DNA of 64,000 bases from positions 1 to 64,000 of the forward strand of contig JABABU010000042.1 of NCBI GenBank assembly GCA_014238065.1. The letters run 5' to 3'. The position numbers were made by a program, and so were the translations under genes. Positions 9,364 to 17,873 of the stretch are shown here, one piece after another (position 1 is the stretch's first letter; every line of letters begins with the position of its first letter). The stretch is from Actinomycetota bacterium (lineage in GTDB: Bacteria > Actinomycetota > Acidimicrobiia > Acidimicrobiales > Poriferisodalaceae). Below the pieces are notes generated by a model. It searched no databases and was not told the DNA's origin. It was given only the letters and a program-made list of their open reading frames with translations.

Positions 9364-10245
9364 ATGAACCGGGACGTCATAATCACGTGCGCAGTGACCG
9401 GGGCCGGCGACACCGCCGACAAGCATCCTGAGCTGCCGATCACGCCAGAGCAGATTGCGACCTCTGCGCTCGGTGCGGCCGATGCCGGCGCCGCTATCGT
9501 GCACCTGCACGTCCGCAATCCAGAGACAGGCAAGGGCACGCGCGACGTTGCGCTCTACGAACAAGCCGTTCGTCTCGTCAAGGCCGAGAACTCCGACGTC
9601 ATCATCAACCTGACAGCGGGTATGGGTGGCGATCTCATGGTCGGCTACCCGAACCCTTGGGATTTCGAGGCAGAAGGAACCGATCTCGTCTCAGGGCTCG
9701 ATCGGCTGGCCCATGTGGAGGCCATTCGGCCCGACATCTGCAGCCTCGACTGCGGAACCCTCAATTTCGGCGAAGGCAACGCCACCTACATTTCTACGCC
9801 TGACATGCTGCGCGACATGACGAAGAGGGTCAGGGAGATCGGCGTCAAGCCGGAACTCGAGGTGTTCGATACCGGGAACCTCTGGTTTGCCAACCAACTC
9901 TGCGATGAGGGGCTCATCGACAACCCTGCCTGGGTGCAACTGTGCACCGGCATCCCTTACGGGATGCCGAACGATGTCGGGCTACTGACAGCGCTGTCGC
10001 ATCTCGTGCCCGAAGGAGGCCACTGGACATCGTTCGGTCTCAGCGCGATGCAGATCCCTTGGGTAGCGCAGTCGATCCTTCTTGGTGGCCACGTCCGGGT
10101 CGGTCTCGAAGACAACCTCTACCTTGATCGAGGCGTCTTCGCCTCGAACGCAGCGCTCGTCGATCGAGCTGCAGAATTGTGTCGCTTGATGGGCGCACGG
10201 GTTCAGACCGCCGACCAGGCCAGAGAGACGCTCGGGCTCGCCTGA
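9364..10245 (+). CDS. BKACE-family (DUF849) 3-keto acid cleavage enzyme, possibly 3-dehydrocarnitine cleavage
   Basis: 293 aa from ATG 9364, preceded by GGAAGGGACG. The family start NRDVIITCAVTGAGDT and the metal site HLHVRNP (His47, His49) are present, then SLDCGTLNFG and ELEVFDTGNLW. BKACE enzymes condense a beta-keto acid with acetyl-CoA to give acetoacetate and a new acyl-CoA. One known member acts on 3-dehydrocarnitine to make betainyl-CoA. A betainyl-CoA thioesterase-like gene at 19717 and the betaine genes around make that substrate attractive, but 3-keto-5-aminohexanoate or others are possible. It is 34 nt before the formate dehydrogenase operon. Confidence 0.85.
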   Translation: MNRDVIITCAVTGAGDTADKHPELPITPEQIATSALGAADAGAAIVHLHVRNPETGKGTRDVALYEQAVRLVKAENSDVIINLTAGMGGDLMVGYPNPWDFEAEGTDLVSGLDRLAHVEAIRPDICSLDCGTLNFGEGNATYISTPDMLRDMTKRVREIGVKPELEVFDTGNLWFANQLCDEGLIDNPAWVQLCTGIPYGMPNDVGLLTALSHLVPEGGHWTSFGLSAMQIPWVAQSILLGGHVRVGLEDNLYLDRGVFASNAALVDRAAELCRLMGARVQTADQARETLGLA

Positions 10246-10279
10246 GCTCATGTAAAGTTCCCCAGAAAGGCAGGCCACG

Positions 10280-12214
10280 ATGGCTCGCAAACGACGTAAT
10301 CACATGCCGATGGAGCGTTTGACCACGCCAATGGTCCGCGATGGCGATGAGCTCCGTGCTGCATCGTGGGACGAGGCTTTCGACCGCGCAGCTGAAGGCT
10401 TCCGCCGGTCGCTCGACCGTCTCGGCCCAACAGCGCTCGGCCTGTTCTCGTGCTCGAAATCGACGAACGAGATGAACTTTGCGGCCCAGAAGTTCGCCAG
10501 GATGGCGCTGGGCACGAACAACATCGATTCATGTAACCGAACTTGACACGCTCCTAGCGTCGTCGGTCTGGCGACAGTGTTCGGTGCGGGCGGCGGTACC
10601 TCCTCCTACAAAGAAGTCGAGGAGACCGACGTCATCTTGCTCTGGGGTTCGAACGCGCGTGAGGCGCACCCGATCTACTTCCACCACGTCCTCAAGGGCC
10701 TCGAAAAGGGCGCAAAGATGTACTGCGTCGACCCGAGGCGCACGAGTTCGGCCAAATTCGCCGACATGTGGCTGGGCATCAACGTCGGGTCCGATGTAGC
10801 CCTGGCGAATGCGATCGGGCGCGAGATCATCGCTTCGGGGTTGACGAACGATGACTTCATCGCTCACTCGACCGAGGGCTTCGAGGACTACAAGGCTCAT
10901 GTCGAGAACTACACCCTCGAAGCCACCGAGCTTCTGACTGGCGTTCCTGCTTCGGCCATCAAAGAGATGGCTCATGCATACGGATCAGCGGAAACCGCGC
11001 AGATCCTGTGGACGCTCGGGATCACCGAGCATCACAACGCCGTCGACAACGTCGTGGCCCTGTGCAACCTCGCGCTGCTGACGGGTCACGTCGGAAGATG
11101 GGGCAGTGGACTCGTCCCGCTTCGGGGGCAGAACAACGTTCAAGGTGGCGGGGACATGGGCGCGCTGCCGAACAAGCTTGCCGGGTTCCAGGACGTCGTC
11201 GACGACGAGGCAAGGGCGAAGTTCGAGGCACTTTGGGGCCACGAGATCAACCCGACTCCCGGTTTGCATCTCACCCACATGTTCGAGGCAATGGACCGCG
11301 GCGAGCTGACGGCTGTCTACGTGATCGGCGAAAACCCTGCTGATTCAGAAGCCGACATCGAGCATGCGCGAAAGCTGCTCCGTGGCCTCGACTGCCTGGT
11401 CGTCCAGGACATCTTCATGACCAGGACGGCAGAACTTGCCGATGTCGTGTTCCCGGCATCGGTGGCGTGGGCCGAGAGCGATGGCACGGTCACCTCCAGC
11501 GAACGCCGGGTCCAGCGTGTCCGTAAGGCCGTGAACGCCCCCGGCGAAGCCAAGGACGACATCGAGATCATCGGCGAACTGGCCAGGCGGATGGGCGTCG
11601 ACTGGGGCAACCCGACTTCTGAGGACCTCTGGGACGAGCTCAGATCGCTTTCACCATTGCACGCCGGTATGAGCTGGCGGCGACTGGAGGACGAGGGCGG
11701 GCTGCAGTGGCCGTGTCCCTCGATGGACCATCCGGGAAGTCCCTTCCTGCACGGGTGGTTGTGGGAAGACGATCTCGGCGGGCGAGGCCCTGCCCCGTTC
11801 AGCTGCGTCGATGACGACCCACCGATCGAGCAACTCACCGATGAATTTCCGCTTCGCTTGACCACGGGCCGGGCCCTCGACTCGTATAACACGGGCGTCC
11901 AGTCCGGAGGTTTCAACTCACCCATCCGCTACGGCGACGAACTCGACCTGAACCCGACCGATGCAGCTGGACTCGGTATCGAGAACGGCGAGCGTGTGCT
12001 TGTGAGTTCGCCACGCGGATCCGTTGAGATGAACATCCGGCTTCAGCCCGACATCCCCGTCGGCCTGAGCTTCACCACATTCCACTTCCCTGAACTCGTC
12101 GACACCAACGTGCTGACGACCGACCAGTACGACCCGCGTTCTGGTACTGCCGAATTCAAGGCTGCTTCGATCCGGGTTGACAAACTCGCCGCGTCAGGAG
12201 GCTTGAATGCCTGA
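10280..12214 (+). CDS. fdhA: Formate dehydrogenase catalytic subunit (molybdopterin part), selenocysteine-containing by in-frame TGA
   Basis: One 644-aa reading frame interrupted by a single TGA at 10544-10546 (codon 89). The context is IDSCNRT-[TGA]-HAPSVVGLATVFG, where family members carry Cys or Sec before His as the Mo/W ligand. Downstream the frame continues intact as a molybdopterin oxidoreductase (LLWGSNAREAHPI, MYCVDPRRTSSA, GHVGRWGSGLVPLRGQNNVQGGGDMG, and the C-terminal MGD domain TTGRALDSYNTG). A hairpin follows the TGA with E. coli fdhF-like geometry. The usual N-terminal 4Fe-4S domain is missing; the protein starts at RLTTPMVR and that domain is encoded at 13952. It oxidises formate to CO2. 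ATG 10280 follows AAAGG; it overlaps fdhB by 8 nt. Confidence 0.92.
10547..10579 (+). promoter_or_regulatory. Bacterial SECIS-like hairpin after the fdhA TGA codon
   Basis: Starting 12 nt after the TGA is a 6-bp stem, GTCGTC (10559-10564) with GGCGAC (10570-10575), including one G-U pair. The 5-nt apical loop is GGTCT. There are 18 nt between the TGA and the loop GG. As I recall E. coli fdhF, it has the same GGUCU loop at the same 18-nt distance. CAC at 10547-10549 can pair with GTG at 10577-10579 as a lower stem. The hairpin would bind SelB to recode UGA as selenocysteine. Confidence 0.75.
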
Positions 12215-13955
12215 CCTGTCCTTTACTGACGACGTCGCGTCTGCCGGTGAGAAGGCTGTTGTCGATGAGGTTCTCGCCGTTGCGGGAACAGCGGTCATCT
12301 TCGAGACGGACCGGCTCATCAGAGCGGGGCTCGCCCGGCGTAATGAACGGCGGGACCTACTCTTGCCTGCGCTGCACGCGCTACAGAAGGAGTCAGGCTG
12401 GATCAGTCCTGGCGGGCTCAACTACGCATGCGATCAGCTTCAGGTTCCGCCGGCCGAGGGCTATGGCGTGGCCTCGTTCTACGAACTGTTCCGGATGGAG
12501 GAACCAGAGCACGAGGGCGATGTCGTTCACGTGTGCATCGATGCTGCGTGCCAGGTCGCAGGAAACGAAGAGCTGGCGCAGCGACTCGAAGCAGAGGGCA
12601 ACCATGTGCACCGGGGGCCATGTCTCGGTCAGTGCGAACGCGCACCTGCGGTCTTCATCCAAGGACTTCGCAAACCCGACTCGGTTCCGGCTGATGCCGA
12701 CAATCCGCTTGCGTTTCATCAGCAGGGCGACCCGTCGCTGCGGCTCTTGCATCGACTTGGCGTTGTCGACCCGACGAGCCTCGGGTCCTACCTCGAGAAC
12801 GGTGGTTACAAAGCTCTTGCCAAGGCGGTCGAGATGGGTGCCGACGCTGTCATCGCCGCCGTCCGAGATTCAGGATTGTCGGGCCGTGGTGGCGCTGCGT
12901 TCCCCACCGGTATCAAGTGGCGCGGTGTCGCCGACGAGACCGGTCGGCCGCGTCACGTCGTTGCGAACTGCGACGAATCGGAGCCGGGGACGTTCAAGGA
13001 CAGGATCTTGATGGAGAACGATCCGTTCTCGGTCATCGAATCACTCATCATCGCCGGCCTCGCCACCGGTGCAGAGCGCGGCTGGATCTACATCCGCGGC
13101 GAATATCCCCTCGCCACCGAGCGGCTCCAGAACGCGATCGACCAGTCTCGACAGTCCGGCTACCTCGGTGATGACGTTATCCGATCAGGGAAACGGTTCG
13201 ACATCGAGATCCGGAGGGGCGCCGGCGCGTACATCTGTGGTGAAGAGACCGCATTGTTCAACTCACTCGAAGGTTTCAGAGGCGAGCCGCGGAACAAGCC
13301 ACCGTTCCCGACAACACACGGCCTGTTCGGCGAACCAACGTCGATCAACAACCCCGAGACACTTGTCAACGTTCTGGACATCGTCGTGCGCGGCGCCGAT
13401 GTGTACCGAGAGACGGGAACCGAACGATCGCCAGGGACGAAGCTGTTCTGCGTGAGCGGGCATGTGGCCAACACCGGTATCTACGAGGTGCCATTCGGGA
13501 CCACGCTCGGAGAACTCATAGACTTGGCAGGGGGAGCAACCGGCGAGATCCAGGCCGTGCTGATGGGTGGAGCAGCCGGTTCGTTCGTCGGGCCTGACGC
13601 GATGGACCTGCCCCTCACGCTCGAGGCCACGCGCGAGGCCGGCACCACACTCGGGTCGGGCGTTGTCATGGTTTTCGACACCTCGGTGAACATGACCGAG
13701 ATCGTTGTTCGCATCACCGAGTTCTTCCGTGGAGAGTCGTGCGGCCAATGTGTTCCGTGCAGGGTCGGCGTTGTTCGCCAACACGAGACCGTTGTCGAGC
13801 TGACGCAGAAGGGCACGCTCGAACCAGTGAAGGCGCAACTCATCGACGACATGGCAATGGCCATGGCTGACGCGTCCATCTGTGGTCTCGGCCACACCGC
13901 CGCGGGCGCATTACAATCTGCCCTGCGACTCGGCCTCATCGGAGGTTCACAATGA
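12207..13955 (+). CDS. fdhB: NAD-dependent formate dehydrogenase beta subunit (NuoE-NuoF fusion)
   Basis: 582 aa. Residues about 30-165 are a NuoE-like thioredoxin-fold 2Fe-2S domain (VCIDAACQV and CLGQCERAP). From about 200 is a NuoF-like part: GLSGRGGAAFPTGIKW (FMN/NADH site), NCDESEPGTFKDR, GAGAYICGEETALFNSLEG, and the 4Fe-4S motif ESCGQCVPCR. It would accept electrons from the Fe-S relay and reduce NAD+ to NADH. The fusion is common in soluble FDH and NAD-reducing hydrogenase families. Overlaps of 8 nt upstream and 4 nt downstream (ATGA) show an operon. Confidence 0.93.
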   Translation: MPDLSFTDDVASAGEKAVVDEVLAVAGTAVIFETDRLIRAGLARRNERRDLLLPALHALQKESGWISPGGLNYACDQLQVPPAEGYGVASFYELFRMEEPEHEGDVVHVCIDAACQVAGNEELAQRLEAEGNHVHRGPCLGQCERAPAVFIQGLRKPDSVPADADNPLAFHQQGDPSLRLLHRLGVVDPTSLGSYLENGGYKALAKAVEMGADAVIAAVRDSGLSGRGGAAFPTGIKWRGVADETGRPRHVVANCDESEPGTFKDRILMENDPFSVIESLIIAGLATGAERGWIYIRGEYPLATERLQNAIDQSRQSGYLGDDVIRSGKRFDIEIRRGAGAYICGEETALFNSLEGFRGEPRNKPPFPTTHGLFGEPTSINNPETLVNVLDIVVRGADVYRETGTERSPGTKLFCVSGHVANTGIYEVPFGTTLGELIDLAGGATGEIQAVLMGGAAGSFVGPDAMDLPLTLEATREAGTTLGSGVVMVFDTSVNMTEIVVRITEFFRGESCGQCVPCRVGVVRQHETVVELTQKGTLEPVKAQLIDDMAMAMADASICGLGHTAAGALQSALRLGLIGGSQ

Positions 13956-14818
13956 CCGTCGCCGACAAAACGGTTTCCGGAACCAAGGTCTCGATCACGA
14001 TCGACGGCCAACCGGTCGAAGTCGATCAGGGTCAGACCATCCTCGATGGGTGCCGTTCGGCCGGCGTCGACACGCCGACCATCTGCTATGCGGACAATCT
14101 CACGCCGGTGAATGTGTGTCGCGTCTGCGTCGTCGAGGTCGATGGCAACCGCACGCTGGTCCCGTCATGTTCACGGCCCGCTGAAGAAGGCATGGTCGTG
14201 CACACCGACTCCGATCGGGTGCGTCACAGCCGTAAAATGGTGCTCGAGTTCCTCGGCTCTGGTGTTGATCTGAGTCAGGCCACCGAGATCGGTCCCTGGA
14301 TGGACCACTACGGCGCGGACACCGCACGGTATGGCGAGTCCCCCGAGGGAATGAACGAGACGGTCAAGATCCAGGATGACCTGTACATACGCGACTACGA
14401 CAAGTGCGTGCTTTGTTACAAGTGCGTCGAGGCGTGTGGAGACGATGCGCAGCACACGTTCGCGATCGCTGTTGCCGGGCGAGGCTTCGACGCGCGTATC
14501 AGCACCGAGTTCGACGTCGAGCTCCCAGAGTCGGCATGCGTCTACTGCGGCAACTGCATCGGGGTTTGTCCGACAGGTGCGCTTCAGTTCAAGAGCGAGT
14601 TCGACATGCGCGAGGCAGCCAATTGGCGGCCCGAGGAACACACCGTCACCACGACTGTCTGCTCGTACTGCGGTGTCGGCTGCAACCTCGAGTTGCACGT
14701 TCAGGACGACACGATCGTGAAGGTCACCTCGCCGGCGGACCATTCAGTCACGTCAGGCCACTTGTGCGTCAAGGGACGCTTCGGCTGGCAATACGTCCAG
14801 CCTCCCACCCGCCGATGA
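13952..14818 (+). CDS. Formate dehydrogenase Fe-S subunit: the N-terminal half of a usual FDH alpha subunit as a separate gene
   Basis: 288 aa. Domains in order: 2Fe-2S ferredoxin (DGQPVEVDQGQTILDGCRSA, then CRVCVVEVDG; residues about 10-90), NuoG-like linker (VLEFLGSG), two 4Fe-4S motifs (DKCVLCYKCVEACG, and CVYCGNCIGVCPTGA), then the 4Fe-4S domain that normally starts the molybdopterin part (CSYCGVGCNLELHV to GHLCVKGRFGWQYV). The protein stops right there with TGA; the sequence that normally continues starts the separate fdhA at 10280. It should carry electrons between the Mo/W site and FdhB. It is coupled to fdhB by ATGA. Confidence 0.9.
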   Translation: MTVADKTVSGTKVSITIDGQPVEVDQGQTILDGCRSAGVDTPTICYADNLTPVNVCRVCVVEVDGNRTLVPSCSRPAEEGMVVHTDSDRVRHSRKMVLEFLGSGVDLSQATEIGPWMDHYGADTARYGESPEGMNETVKIQDDLYIRDYDKCVLCYKCVEACGDDAQHTFAIAVAGRGFDARISTEFDVELPESACVYCGNCIGVCPTGALQFKSEFDMREAANWRPEEHTVTTTVCSYCGVGCNLELHVQDDTIVKVTSPADHSVTSGHLCVKGRFGWQYVQPPTRR

Positions 14819-14947
14819 GGTGACTCAGCTGACCGTTCTCATCCCTGCGCGTCCCTCGCTGGTGTCACAGCTTCCCGGTGCCAGAGAGGCGTCTGAGAAC
14901 GATGTGGATGGTTGTGCTGGTTCGGTGTCGGGAAAGTTTCTGGGACA

Positions 14948-15832
14948 TCAGTCGAGCAGATGGTCGGATCGGACCCGCTCGGCCTCGGCTGCGATGTGCT
15001 CTGGGAGCACACGTCCGAACAGTTGGGTCGTGCGTTCCACTCTGCCGATCACGCCTGGCTCGGCGGTGTAGGCGAAGATCGCAGCGTGGCGAGGGCTGGA
15101 GTCAGCCGCAACTCTCGTGACCTGGTGCAACGAGTATCTGCCGCGAAATATCTGCATGTCGCCAGGCTTCAAGTCGAGCGTGTGGACGTTCTCCCTTCCG
15201 CCTTCGAGAACGTCGAGGATGCGTTCGAATCCCTCGTCGTCGCCCGAGCGGATGTTGGGGCAATATTCGAACAAACCACCATCGTCTGCCTCGTCCACGA
15301 GCACTGTCACGGCGAAGTCGTTGGTGTCGAAGTGCCAGGTGAACTGTTGGCCCGGGTCTAGGACGTTCGCCGTCAGTCCCGCGAGTGGGTCGGCGTAGCA
15401 GTGCAGCTCAGTGATCTCGAGACAGTCGGCGAGGAATCGAGCGAGGTCAGCCGACCTGAACAGAACGTCGGTCGCACAACCTGCATCCCAGCTGTCGCCA
15501 GGGATGAATCCGCTCGACCGCTCCAGGAACGTGTTGACCGCGTGTCGTTCGGGGAACTCGTGGTTGCGAGACCGGTGGAAGTACGGGTTCATCACTTGTG
15601 TCGAGTAGTGGGTCGTGTGCTTGCGTTTGCTGATCTCATCGTTGAGTCGGTGTACGGCGTGCGGCACGACGAGGTCCTGGATCACGGCACATCCGACGTC
15701 GCGTAGACCTTCCCTCGCTGTGTCGACGACTTGCGCGTATTGCTCCGACGCCGGCTCGTGAATGGGGTAACGGTCGAGATCGACGAGATCGGCGAGCGAC
15801 CACGTCTCGGCCCGGGGCTCCGCATGAGTCAT
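14948..15832 (-). CDS. Fe(II)/2-oxoglutarate-dependent oxygenase-like protein
   Basis: About 294 aa from ATG 15832; longer starts upstream lie inside the preceding gene in another frame. Iron ligands are visible as WHFDTND (HxD) and the distal His in GRYSLHQVTRV. The segment GGLFEYCPNIRSGDDE and DLKPGDMQIFRGRY resemble a family of small-molecule hydroxylases related to ArpA and the BesD halogenases. Halogenases replace the Asp by Gly or Ala; here Asp is kept, so hydroxylation is more likely. It lies 1 nt after the dehydrogenase at 15834, so the two act together. Substrate unknown. Confidence 0.75.
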   Translation of the reverse strand: MTHAEPRAETWSLADLVDLDRYPIHEPASEQYAQVVDTAREGLRDVGCAVIQDLVVPHAVHRLNDEISKRKHTTHYSTQVMNPYFHRSRNHEFPERHAVNTFLERSSGFIPGDSWDAGCATDVLFRSADLARFLADCLEITELHCYADPLAGLTANVLDPGQQFTWHFDTNDFAVTVLVDEADDGGLFEYCPNIRSGDDEGFERILDVLEGGRENVHTLDLKPGDMQIFRGRYSLHQVTRVAADSSPRHAAIFAYTAEPGVIGRVERTTQLFGRVLPEHIAAEAERVRSDHLLD

Positions 15833-15833
15833 G

Positions 15834-16772
15834 TCACTTCTCCCAATGAGGGGTCCAGTCGCCCTCGAGGCGCATGGACAGGTTCGCGTCGTCCTCGATC
15901 TGCTTCGCGACGTGCAACTCGCCCACGTCGGTCCCGTAGCGGGCGGCGGCTCGCCCGAATGTGGCGGCCGCAGCATCGGTCATGGGGAACTTGGCCCCGA
16001 TCTCTTCGTTCAGGGCCGCGATGAGACTGAGGTCTTTCATGCACAGGTCAAGGCTGAACGACGGGTCGTAGTGGCCGGCGAAGATCGACGGTGCATCGTG
16101 GCGCGCCACGAAGCTGTCGCCGACGCTCTCCTTGATGGCGTACCAGAGGGTGTCGAGATCGACGCCGTTGGCGATCCCTGTCGCGAACCCCTCTCCGATA
16201 GCCGCGGCGGCGATGAACCACAGCTGGTTCGTGACGAGCTTCACGACGTTGCCGGTGCCGAGTGGACCGCACTCGATGACGAGTCCCAGGTTCTCGAGTA
16301 CGGAAACGGCGCGAGCACGATCGGCATCGGCACCCCCGACGAAAAGCGTCAACTTGCCAGTTCGGGCTCCGTCGACGGCGCCGGTGACGGGCGAGTCGAC
16401 GACCCTCACTCCTTCCGGAGCCGATGATGCGAGCTCTGCGACCAGCTCTCTCCGGTTCGTCGTGAGATCGATCCACAGCGATCCCGGTTGCAGTGCAGCG
16501 AGAGCACCCTCGCTGCCCATGACGGTCTCGACATGATCGGGACGCGGCAGCGACGTGAGCAACAGCTCCGAGCGGGACGCGCAGTCAGCCGCTGAAGATC
16601 CGGGCCGAGCGCCGGTATCGACCGCTGCTCGTAGGGCGTCCTCGTTGATGTCGAACGCAGTGACGTCGTAGCCGGCGGCGCTCAACCTCCGACACATCGG
16701 ACCGCCCATGTTGCCGAGTCCGACGAAGCCGATGGAGGGAAGGTCTTCTGGGGAGTTCTGGCCGTCTGCCAC
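15834..16772 (-). CDS. NAD(P)-dependent beta-hydroxyacid dehydrogenase (3-hydroxyisobutyrate dehydrogenase family)
   Basis: 312 aa. The Rossmann motif is GFVGLGNMGGPM (Gly18, Gly20, Gly23). The substrate signature VVDSPVTGAVDGARTGKLTL and catalytic-Lys segment GNVVKLVTNQLW follow. Family members oxidise 3-hydroxyisobutyrate, tartronate semialdehyde, or other beta-hydroxy acids. It is the first gene of a two-gene operon with the oxygenase and is divergent from a LysR regulator. A role on carnitine-like beta-hydroxy acids is possible in this neighbourhood but is speculation. Confidence 0.88.
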   Translation of the reverse strand: MADGQNSPEDLPSIGFVGLGNMGGPMCRRLSAAGYDVTAFDINEDALRAAVDTGARPGSSAADCASRSELLLTSLPRPDHVETVMGSEGALAALQPGSLWIDLTTNRRELVAELASSAPEGVRVVDSPVTGAVDGARTGKLTLFVGGADADRARAVSVLENLGLVIECGPLGTGNVVKLVTNQLWFIAAAAIGEGFATGIANGVDLDTLWYAIKESVGDSFVARHDAPSIFAGHYDPSFSLDLCMKDLSLIAALNEEIGAKFPMTDAAAATFGRAAARYGTDVGELHVAKQIEDDANLSMRLEGDWTPHWEK

Positions 16773-16819
16773 ACAGCTCCTTCATGACGCACGGATGGGT
16801 GTCAACTCAGTATCCACAC

Positions 16820-16850
16820 CATTGACAATGCTTCAAGCTGCTGATTTGAT
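16820..16850 (+). promoter_or_regulatory. Promoter and palindrome upstream of the LysR gene
   Basis: A consensus -35 TTGACA (16822-16827) is followed after 17 nt by TTTGAT (16845-16850). Transcription would then start only a few bases before the LysR ATG at 16860, a leaderless layout. The -35 lies in a perfect inverted repeat CATTG-A-CAATG (16820-16830), a likely autoregulation site, with another short repeat GCTT-C-AAGC at 16830-16838. It lies in the 87-nt divergent gap. Confidence 0.5.
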
Positions 16851-16859
16851 CATCACCTC

Positions 16860-17756
16860 ATGACTCAGATCGATGACGAGCGAGTCAGCGACACGGGGCT
16901 TCGAGTGTTCATTGCCGCCGCGGAGGCAGGCAGCTTCAGCGCAGCGGCTCGAATGCTTGGAATCGGCCAGCCCGCGGTGAGTCACGCCGTCGCAAGGCTC
17001 GAGGTCGTGTTGGGTCTTCGACTCTTCGAGCGTTCCACAGCCGGTATCGAGCTGACGAGGCGTGGCGCTGATCTCGCCCAGGCTGTGGCCGACGGTTTCC
17101 GGGGAATAGACGACGCCATCGCTGCTGCCCGTGGGAACGACAACGAGCGGGAGGTGACACTTTCGGTGTCGACGTCGCTTGCGAGCTACTGGTTGATGCC
17201 GCGTCTCGCCGACTTCAAACGCCTTCACCCCGAGATCGAGCTACGGGTCCTGACCACAGACAGTGACAGATCGGTCGGTGTCGACGACGCCGATCTGTGG
17301 ATCCCTCTGGGCGTGGTCGAGCGCACCGATCTCGACGCGGTTCGTTTCTGCGACGAAGAGCTCGTCCCTGTGGCGACAGGTGAGTTGGCGCACCGACTGG
17401 GTGTCACGGGAGCCGCTTCCCTCAGGAACGCCCCGTTGCTGCACCTCGAAGAACGTTACGAGACGAGATTCGATTGGCGTCGATGGTTCGACACGCAGGG
17501 CGTGACGGTCGTGGGCGAGCTCCACGGTGATCGATCCAATGACTACAGCCTGATTCTGCAGGCTGCCTTGGAGGGTCAGGGCGTCGCTCTCGGCTGGTGG
17601 CACATCGTGTCGCCTCTGGTCGATCAGGGGCGCCTCGTCGTGGTCGGCTCACGTATGACCACCGATCAACCCTTCCCGATTCTCTCTCGCCGAGGAATGC
17701 CGTTGAGACCTGCGGCCGTAGCACTGCGCGACTGGCTACAGCTCCAATTCGCCTGA
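16860..17756 (+). CDS. LysR-family transcriptional regulator
   Basis: 298 aa. The N-terminal helix-turn-helix reads VFIAAAEAGSFSAAARMLGIGQPAVSHAVARLE-like over residues 17-50, then GLRLFERSTAGIELTRRGADL. A periplasmic-binding-like effector domain follows (LSVSTSLASYWLMPRLADF, LRVLTTDSDRSVGVDDADLWI). It is similar to the GcvA/TrpI-type group. It is divergent from the dehydrogenase/oxygenase pair, its probable target. No Shine-Dalgarno is seen before ATG 16860, consistent with a leaderless message. Confidence 0.92.
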   Translation: MTQIDDERVSDTGLRVFIAAAEAGSFSAAARMLGIGQPAVSHAVARLEVVLGLRLFERSTAGIELTRRGADLAQAVADGFRGIDDAIAAARGNDNEREVTLSVSTSLASYWLMPRLADFKRLHPEIELRVLTTDSDRSVGVDDADLWIPLGVVERTDLDAVRFCDEELVPVATGELAHRLGVTGAASLRNAPLLHLEERYETRFDWRRWFDTQGVTVVGELHGDRSNDYSLILQAALEGQGVALGWWHIVSPLVDQGRLVVVGSRMTTDQPFPILSRRGMPLRPAAVALRDWLQLQFA

Positions 17757-17873
17757 CCAGCAACGTCTCCATCCTTGCGGATTCTTCGTGGCCAACGCGA
17801 TGCTTGAGAGGTACGATCGCGGCTACGACGGGCCCCCGTCGAGATCATCCCTTTGGCAGATAGTCGAGGCGCT

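Noticed and set aside
10544-10546. fdhA TGA as a nonsense mutation or frameshift
   Set aside because: The codon is exactly at the catalytic Sec/Cys site, flanking text is conserved, the frame is intact and a SECIS-like hairpin follows.
14820-15071. Small plus-strand frame after the FDH Fe-S gene
   Set aside because: No recognisable domain and it overlaps the oxygenase gene on the other strand.
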